Assembly: GCA_964457065.1 (NCBI GenBank)
Contig: CAYWDQ010000055.1
Span: forward strand, 1 to 18,590
DNA length: 18,590 nt
Direction: 5' to 3'
Source: Bog-473 sp964457065
Lineage (GTDB): Bacteria > Actinomycetota > Acidimicrobiia > Acidimicrobiales > RAAP-2
The notes under the pieces are model-generated. The model did not search any database. It worked only from the letters and a program-made list of their open reading frames with translations, and was not told the DNA's origin. Below, one piece after another: positions 14,727 through 18,590 of this stretch. Made by a program: the position numbers and the translations under genes. The first letter of the stretch is position 1. Each line of letters starts with the position of its first letter.

Positions 14727-15424
14727 CGGCAGCCGCGCTCCCTCTCGCCCGCCGTGGCGCGCACGGCGGGCGGTGCGAGGATCCGGTCGACCTGACTCTG
14801 GCGGAGGGGACGGTGGCCGAGAGCTGTGTCAGCCGGCCGCATCCCCGCGATCAGGATCTCGAGGTGCCGCCTCCAGGCGTCGGGGGCGTCGGCCCGAGTG
14901 GTCTCGAGGACTCCCCGGATCGACCACATCACCAGGTTGATGTCGGTGCTGGTGAGATCGGACCGAACCCGGTCGTGGGCCTGCGCGTCCGCGAGCAGCC
15001 CGCCGATCAGCGTGCGGGCGGTCTGCACGAGGTGATGGTCCGTGTGCCAGAGCTTGGGGAGGCACCCCAGGTGCTCGGCCTGGTACGCGCTCGATGCCTC
15101 CAGGAAGTGCTCCAGGCCCGAGCCGTCCGGCGAGGCTGCCGCATCCAAGGCCATCGCGATGGTCGCCTCGAGGACCTCCGAGACCAGCGCCTCGATCAGG
15201 GCCTCCTTCGAGGGGAACCGCCGGTACAGCGTGCCCATTCCGACGCCCGCGACCCGTGCCACGTCGGCCACGCTGGCCTCGAGGCCCTTCTCTTCGAACA
15301 CCTGACCCGCAGCCTCGAGCAGGCGCTGACGGTTCTTGACCGCGTCGCTGCGGAGGGGCCGGTGCCGTGCGGTCGCGGCGGCGTCGTCGCCCCTGTCCAC
15401 GCTGGTCGTATCCGGAGAAATCAC
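14723..15424 (-). CDS. TetR-family transcriptional regulator
   Basis: A 233-aa repressor with an N-terminal helix-turn-helix at about 29-77. The family pattern RQRLLEAAGQVFEEKGLEAS-VADVARVAGVGMGTLYRRF-PSKEALIEAL is clear, with TLYRRF in the recognition helix. The C-terminal helical ligand domain is divergent and ends in a basic Arg-rich tail. GTG 15424 is chosen because TAGCCT lies 7 nt upstream; GTG 15400 is an alternative. It overlaps the exporter start by GTGA, the usual autoregulated TetR-efflux arrangement, so it likely represses its own operon and is released by an exported compound. The frame continues upstream to 15898, but that part is the shadow of genes on the other strand. Confidence 0.9.
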   Translation of the reverse strand: MISPDTTSVDRGDDAAATARHRPLRSDAVKNRQRLLEAAGQVFEEKGLEASVADVARVAGVGMGTLYRRFPSKEALIEALVSEVLEATIAMALDAAASPDGSGLEHFLEASSAYQAEHLGCLPKLWHTDHHLVQTARTLIGGLLADAQAHDRVRSDLTSTDINLVMWSIRGVLETTRADAPDAWRRHLEILIAGMRPADTALGHRPLRQSQVDRILAPPAVRATAGERERGCR

Positions 15425-15437
15425 TCCGTTTAGGCTA
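15413..15437 (-). promoter_or_regulatory. putative leaderless promoter of tetR-exporter operon, with short inverted repeat
   Basis: The -10 TAGCCT (15437-15432, minus) ends 7 nt before GTG 15424. CGGAG-6 nt-CTCCG (15413-15428) is centred on the start codon and could be a TetR half-site pair. Confidence 0.4.
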
Positions 15438-15503
15438 CGGCGACGCGGAGCACCGGGTCCACTTGGCACGACGTGCGAGGCCGGGCACGGGCGATCCTTG
15501 GCA

Positions 15504-15521
15504 TGATCACCGGGGTGATCA
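15504..15521. promoter_or_regulatory. 18-bp inverted repeat TGATCACC-GG-GGTGATCA, candidate operator
   Basis: Perfect 8-bp arms around a 2-nt centre, in the 99-nt region between tetR (start 15424) and the metallopeptidase (start 15524). Size and symmetry suit a TetR-family dimer site. It would overlap the metallopeptidase promoter or leader, ending 2 nt before the ATG. Confidence 0.55.
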
Positions 15522-15523
15522 CG

Positions 15524-15856
15524 ATGTCGGTCGAGCAGTTCGAGGCGCTCGTGGCCGCTGCCCTCGACGAGATCCCACCCGGGCTCCGCGCCGCCATGGA
15601 GAACGTCGCGGTCCTGGTCGACGACACCAGCCCGCCCGGAGGGCTGTTCGGTCTGTACGAGGGGGTGCCCCTCACGAGCCGGGGCAACTACTCGTCCACC
15701 ATGCCGGACCGGATCACGATCTTCATGGCGACGATCTGTCACGCGGCACACAGCAGCCAGGACGTGGTGGCGCTGGTGCGCAAGACGGTGATCCACGAGG
15801 TCGGGCATCACTTCGGCATCGGCGAGGCGCGGCTGCGCGATCTGGGCTGGGGGTAG
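15524..15856 (+). CDS. small zincin-like metallopeptidase family protein
   Basis: A 110-aa protein with the motif HEVGHHFGI (residues 91-99) followed by RLRDLGWG at the C-terminus. This is the HExxHxxG...RLxxLGW ending of the minimal zincin family Zincin_1 (PF06262). His91 and His95 would bind zinc with Glu92 as catalytic base; peptidase activity is rarely demonstrated in this family. The opening MSVEQFEALVAAALDEIPP is the usual N-terminus, so ATG 15524 is preferred. ATG 15503 would add seven residues encoded by the palindrome. It is divergent from tetR and followed after 40 nt by the TPR gene, which has its own -10. Confidence 0.85.
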   Translation: MSVEQFEALVAAALDEIPPGLRAAMENVAVLVDDTSPPGGLFGLYEGVPLTSRGNYSSTMPDRITIFMATICHAAHSSQDVVALVRKTVIHEVGHHFGIGEARLRDLGWG

Positions 15857-15881
15857 GAGGCGGCGGACGCGCGCCGGCCGA

Positions 15882-15887
15882 TAACGT
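15882..15887 (+). promoter_or_regulatory. putative -10 box (TAACGT) of TPR gene, leaderless
   Basis: TAACGT ends 9 nt before ATG 15897, with no Shine-Dalgarno between. Confidence 0.4.
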
Positions 15888-15896
15888 CGCACCGGC

Positions 15897-16712
15897 ATGA
15901 GCGGTGAGCAGTCGCCGGCGGTGGAAGAGGCCCGTGCGATCCTCGACGCGCGCAGAGAGCTCTACGGCGATTCGGATCCGGCGACGCTCCGTGCCATGAC
16001 ACAGCTCGCCGCGGTCCTGCGCGACGTCGGGGAGTACCGCGAGGCGGAGGCCGTCTTGCGGAGCTCCATCTCCATCCAGAATCGCTCCGACGTCAGGGAT
16101 CGGGCCGGGCTCACCCACACCGAGTTCAGCCTGGCCATCGTCCTCGATCGCCTCGGTGAGAACGACGCGGCGCGGCGCCTCTGGGGGCAGGTCCTCGAGG
16201 CCTCCGACCGCGACAACGGGCCCGAGAGCGATCTGTCCGTCCGGGCGGCCATCAATTTCGCCATCAGCCTTCGAAAGGTAGGTCGCTACGGCGACGAGTT
16301 CCCGCTCCGGGTGCGCATCCTCGACGCAACGAGGAGGGCCAAGGGGCCCGATCACGTCGACACCTGCCGCGCCATGGTCGACCTGGCGCAGACGCACCGC
16401 AACCTCGGCAACCACGAGATGGCTCTCGGCCTCTTCACCGAGGCGCTGGCGGGCCTGGAGCGCAACGGGCTCGACCAGAGGACGCTCCTCTACCAGAAGT
16501 GGGCCATCGCATCCGAATTGGTCGCCCTCAAGCGGCCGAAGGAAGCGTCGAGGATGTTCGACGAAGTCGTTGCCGGTGCCGTCGAACACCTCCCTCCGGA
16601 TGACCCGCTCCGGAGGAGTGCCGTCAGGCAGAGGCGCGCCTACCGGTTCCTGGGCAGGTTCTCCAGGGAGAAGAAGCCCAAGGCGAAGGATGCGCCGGAC
16701 GCCGTGGTGTGA
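15897..16712 (+). CDS. tetratricopeptide-repeat protein
   Basis: A 271-aa soluble helical-repeat protein. Four to five TPR-like units of about 42 residues (kinesin-light-chain type spacing) start near residues 28, 70, 113, 155 and 197. Each shows an A-helix with an LAxxLRxxGxYxEA-like consensus (LAAVLRDVGEYREAEAVL, LAIVLDRLGENDAARRLW, FAISLRKVGRYGDEFPL, LAQTHRNLGNHEMALGLF). The C-terminal 30 residues are basic and Lys/Arg-rich (REKKPKAKDAPD). No catalytic domain, signal peptide or membrane segment is present, so it is probably a protein-protein interaction scaffold. It has its own leaderless promoter but may also be read from the metallopeptidase gene. Partner unknown. Confidence 0.82.
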   Translation: MSGEQSPAVEEARAILDARRELYGDSDPATLRAMTQLAAVLRDVGEYREAEAVLRSSISIQNRSDVRDRAGLTHTEFSLAIVLDRLGENDAARRLWGQVLEASDRDNGPESDLSVRAAINFAISLRKVGRYGDEFPLRVRILDATRRAKGPDHVDTCRAMVDLAQTHRNLGNHEMALGLFTEALAGLERNGLDQRTLLYQKWAIASELVALKRPKEASRMFDEVVAGAVEHLPPDDPLRRSAVRQRRAYRFLGRFSREKKPKAKDAPDAVV

Positions 16713-16730
16713 GCGGGACGCCGCGCCCGC
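16713..16730. terminator. weak hairpin between convergent genes
   Basis: GCGGG/CCCGC with an 8-nt loop lies directly after the TPR stop, between it and the convergent small gene ending at 16773. There is no U-tract. Confidence 0.3.
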
Positions 16731-16772
16731 CCTCTCGGCGCGAGGCGAACCGACGGGACTTCGCCCGGGCGC

Positions 16773-17048
16773 TCATTCGTCGAAGGGCTCGTCGATCGGC
16801 ACCGCCCGGACGTGGAAGCCCGTGCGCACTTGGGGGATGGTGTCCGCCGGCCGTTCGGACGGACCCTGCTCCGCCGGGGCGGGCGTCTCGGCGACCACCC
16901 CCTGGTCCTCCAGGACCCTGACGTGCGTCTTGTCCGTCCCGGGGGTGATGTCCCGGTCGGATTCCTCGGCGAGGTGCTCGAGCTGGCGCTTCTCACGGCG
17001 GCGTCGCAGCGGGCCACCCCGAGATGTCGGTATGTCGCCCTGGCCCAT
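16773..17048 (-). CDS. small charged protein of unknown function
   Basis: A 91-aa soluble protein that I do not recognise. The N-terminal 25 residues are strongly basic (SRGGPLRRRREKRQLEHLAEE), the middle contains DITPGTDKTHVRVLEDQGVV, and the C-terminus is acidic and Pro-rich (VRAVPIDEPFDE). No signal peptide, membrane helix or cysteine is present, and much of it looks disordered. ATG 17048 is supported by TAGGCT ending 6 nt upstream. It is transcribed divergently from the NDMA-type alcohol dehydrogenase across 100 nt holding a palindrome, so co-regulation is possible. High-GC codon use agrees with neighbours. The other strand here has only Arg/Pro-rich shadow frames. Confidence 0.65.
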   Translation of the reverse strand: MGQGDIPTSRGGPLRRRREKRQLEHLAEESDRDITPGTDKTHVRVLEDQGVVAETPAPAEQGPSERPADTIPQVRTGFHVRAVPIDEPFDE

Positions 17049-17054
17049 GCACCG

Positions 17055-17060
17055 AGCCTA
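17055..17060 (-). promoter_or_regulatory. putative -10 box (TAGGCT) of the 91-aa gene, leaderless
   Basis: TAGGCT (minus strand) ends 6 nt before ATG 17048, with no Shine-Dalgarno. Confidence 0.4.
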
Positions 17061-17075
17061 ACGACGGTGCGGCAC

Positions 17076-17087
17076 CTCCCCGGGGAG
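17076..17087. promoter_or_regulatory. 12-bp palindrome CTCCCCGGGGAG between divergent promoters
   Basis: Perfectly symmetric. It sits between the TAGGCT box of the minus-strand gene and the TAGCGT box of the dehydrogenase, at the position expected for the latter's -35. It is a candidate shared operator, though GC-rich palindromes also arise by chance. Confidence 0.35.
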
Positions 17088-17102
17088 CCTCTGCGGTGGA
17101 GG

Positions 17103-17144
17103 TAGCGTTTGCGGGCGCGCCGAGGCGCATTTCACCCCGGGAGG
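17103..17144 (+). promoter_or_regulatory. putative -10 (TAGCGT) and ribosome binding site of the alcohol dehydrogenase
   Basis: TAGCGT at 17103-17108 would give a leader of about 35 nt. GGGAGG at 17139-17144 lies 4 nt before GTG 17149 and fixes that start. Confidence 0.45.
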
Positions 17145-17148
17145 TACC

Positions 17149-18261
17149 GTGGAGACCGAAGCCGCCGTGCTGTGGCAACGCCATGGCGAGTGGAGCGTGG
17201 AGCCCATTGAGCTCGACGCACCGAAGGAGGGCGAGGTGCTCATCCGCCTCGCCGCGTCGGGCATGTGCCACTCCGACGAGCACCTCGTGACCGGTGACAT
17301 GCCCGTTCCGCTCCCGGTCATCGGCGGCCACGAAGGCGCCGGGGTGGTCGAGGAGGTGGGCCCCGGGGTCAGCGGGTTGCAGCCGGGCGACCATGTGGTC
17401 CTCGGTTTCGTCCCCGCCTGCGGGAAATGCCCGTCGTGTGCGACCGGCCATTCCAATCTCTGCGATGCCGGCGCCGTCCTCATGTCGGGCCGCCAGATGG
17501 ACGGCACCATCCGCCACCATGCACGGGGGCAGGACGTGTCCACCATGGTCTGCCTCGGCACCTTCGCCCCGTACACGGTGGTGAACCAGGCGTCCTGCGT
17601 CAAGATCCTCGACGACATCCCTCTCGACAAGGCGTGTCTCGTCGGCTGCGGCGTCACGACGGGTTGGGGTTCCGCCGTCTACGCCGCCGAGGTCCGCCCC
17701 GGTGACAACGTCGCGGTCATCGGGATCGGCGGCATCGGCGCCTCCGCGCTCCAGGGTGCCCGCCTCGCGGGCGCCGAGATGATCTTCGCCATCGACCCGG
17801 TCGAGCTGAAGCGGACGTTGGCCCCGTCCTTCGGGGCGACCCACGTGGCTCCCTCGGTTGACGAGGCGTTCGCGCTGATTGAGCAGGAGACCTGGGGGCA
17901 CATGTGCGACAAGGTCATCTGCGCCATGGGCGTCGGGTCCGGGGCGATGATGGAGTCCATTCTCGGCCTGACCGCCAAGCGCGGCCGGGTGGTCGTCACC
18001 AACATCCACCCGATCGCCGAAATGGACGTGACCATGAACCTCATGTACCTCACGATCCTGGAGAAGCAGGTCGTCGGGAGCATCTTCGGTTCGGCCAACA
18101 TCCACTCGGACATCCCGAAGCTGCTCAAGCTCTACCGCGACGGGCAGCTCGACCTGGACTCCATGATCACGACCACCTACAAGCTGGGTGACATCAACCA
18201 GGGCTACCAGGACATGCGGGACGGCAAGAACATCCGCGGCGTCCTGGTCTACGACAGCTAG
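17149..18261 (+). CDS. NDMA-dependent (mycofactocin-associated) zinc alcohol dehydrogenase
   Basis: A 370-aa zinc MDR dehydrogenase that oxidises alcohols to aldehydes. Catalytic zinc ligands are Cys40, His61 (with Glu62) and Cys167; structural zinc is held by Cys91, Cys94, Cys97 and Cys105. The cofactor loop GIGGIG is at 192-197 and Asp216 ends the second strand, specifying NAD. The overall sequence (CHSDEHLVTGD, GTIRHHARGQDVSTMVCLGTFA, the C-terminal GYQDMRDGKNIRGV) matches the NDMA-dependent family TIGR03989. In that family the NAD is held tightly and electrons pass to mycofactocin or the artificial acceptor NDMA. No mycofactocin synthesis genes lie in this window. GTG 17149 is fixed by GGGAGG just upstream. 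It converges on the DUF4395 gene, 6 nt away, with a hairpin between. Confidence 0.92.
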   Translation: METEAAVLWQRHGEWSVEPIELDAPKEGEVLIRLAASGMCHSDEHLVTGDMPVPLPVIGGHEGAGVVEEVGPGVSGLQPGDHVVLGFVPACGKCPSCATGHSNLCDAGAVLMSGRQMDGTIRHHARGQDVSTMVCLGTFAPYTVVNQASCVKILDDIPLDKACLVGCGVTTGWGSAVYAAEVRPGDNVAVIGIGGIGASALQGARLAGAEMIFAIDPVELKRTLAPSFGATHVAPSVDEAFALIEQETWGHMCDKVICAMGVGSGAMMESILGLTAKRGRVVVTNIHPIAEMDVTMNLMYLTILEKQVVGSIFGSANIHSDIPKLLKLYRDGQLDLDSMITTTYKLGDINQGYQDMRDGKNIRGVLVYDS

Positions 18262-18267
18262 CTCGCC

Positions 18268-18590
18268 TCAGGCCGCCCTGCCGGGCGGCCGCGCCCAGAT
18301 GTCGTTGCAGCGCTCGCAGACCTCTTCGGGCACGATGCCGGTGCGCATGAGAAGGCCGAACGTCTTGCACCCCAGGCACAGGCCGAGGGCGGACTCGAGG
18401 AACGCCGCGGTGGCCAGGAGGCCGAGCACGACCTCGGCCGCGGTCCAGTAGCCGAGGCCGGTCAGCACCAGGGCGCTGACCGAGAAGGCGACCCCAACGC
18501 CCTGGGCGAAACGCTTGGGCGGCCCTGACACCGGACGCTCGGGGATCCCGAGGCGCGGCGTGATCACCCGCGTGACCAGCTGCCCGAGCG
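18268..18590 (-). CDS. DUF4395 family membrane protein, 5' end cut by window
   Basis: The frame remains open to the window edge, so the start lies beyond 18590; GTG 18567 is probably internal. The visible 107 codons show a cytosolic entry segment (TPRLGIPERPVSGPPKRFAQ), two hydrophobic helices (VGVAFSVSALVLTGLGYW and AEVVLGLLATAAFLESALGL), and two Cys pairs, CLGC and CERC. The RLGxPxxxxxPPKRFAQ-VG opening, helix order and CxxC pairs are the pattern of DUF4395 integral membrane proteins, whose function is unknown; the cysteines suggest metal or thiol chemistry. The last codons lie inside the terminator hairpin shared with the convergent alcohol dehydrogenase. Confidence 0.8.
   Translation of the reverse strand, partial: LGQLVTRVITPRLGIPERPVSGPPKRFAQGVGVAFSVSALVLTGLGYWTAAEVVLGLLATAAFLESALGLCLGCKTFGLLMRTGIVPEEVCERCNDIWARPPGRAA
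18271..18290. terminator. bidirectional terminator hairpin between convergent genes
   Basis: GGCCGCCC-TGCC-GGGCGGCC is a perfect 8-bp GC stem with a 4-nt loop. It lies 9 nt after the dehydrogenase stop and inside the final codons of the DUF4395 gene. No U-tract follows, but the symmetry and convergent position suit a two-way terminator. Confidence 0.55.

Noticed and set aside
13806..14795. Plus-strand frame (329 codons) opposite exporter and tetR
   Set aside because: Gln/Glu/Arg-rich antisense shadow crossing a gene boundary.
15425..15898. N-terminal extension of the tetR frame
   Set aside because: Overlaps the metallopeptidase on the other strand and has no TetR similarity.
16993..18105. 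Minus-strand frame (370 codons) opposite the alcohol dehydrogenase
   Set aside because: Asp/His/Gly-rich antisense shadow; all zinc and NAD motifs are on the plus strand.
1..18590. CRISPR array, insertion sequence or phage genes
   Set aside because: No regularly spaced repeats, transposase, integrase or phage structural motifs were seen in any frame.

Overview
The window is high-GC DNA with actinobacterial character. The signs are GTG and TTG starts, genes that begin 6-9 nt after a TANNNT -10 box, an NDMA-type zinc alcohol dehydrogenase (a family tied to mycofactocin), a class III cyclase fused to a STAND-type ATPase, and a DUF4395 protein. An Acidimicrobiia-like or other deep-branching actinobacterium is my inference; no rRNA or marker gene is present to prove it. 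No complete RNA gene, insertion sequence, integrase or CRISPR array was found.

Region 1-3800 is loosely packed and visibly less GC-rich. It holds a possible 39-residue ORF (minus), a two-domain VOC/glyoxalase-like protein, a phosphofructokinase carrying the residues of pyrophosphate-dependent enzymes (Asp104, Lys124), and a small membrane-protein ORF that looks frameshifted. About 700 bases without a convincing gene follow, possibly with a decayed HAD-like fragment.

Region 3800-11400 is GC-rich. It holds a secreted CocE/S15-type serine hydrolase (plus), convergent with a 1103-residue adenylate cyclase/AAA/TPR signalling protein (minus). Next is a ROK-family sugar kinase (minus) whose start codon sits at the edge of a perfect 11-bp inverted repeat. 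A stretch resembling the 3' half of a tRNA lies under the end of the next gene.

Region 11384-15900 has two minus-strand operons. One is a zinc-free quinone oxidoreductase/MDR gene coupled to a gamma-glutamylcyclotransferase-like gene (TGATG overlap). The other is a TetR regulator coupled to a 14-TM DHA2 drug exporter (GTGA overlap), a usual self-regulated efflux layout. A small zincin-type metallopeptidase is transcribed divergently from tetR. An 18-bp near-perfect palindrome in the shared intergenic region is a candidate operator.

Region 15897-18590 holds a TPR protein (plus), a 91-residue protein of unknown function (minus), the divergent NDMA-dependent alcohol dehydrogenase (plus), and a DUF4395 membrane protein (minus) cut by the window edge. 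The last two converge on a strong GC hairpin.

I see no clear multi-gene novel system. The best leads are the recurrent leaderless-start architecture, the start-codon inverted repeat of the ROK gene, the palindrome beside tetR, and the unknown small protein divergent from the mycofactocin-type dehydrogenase.
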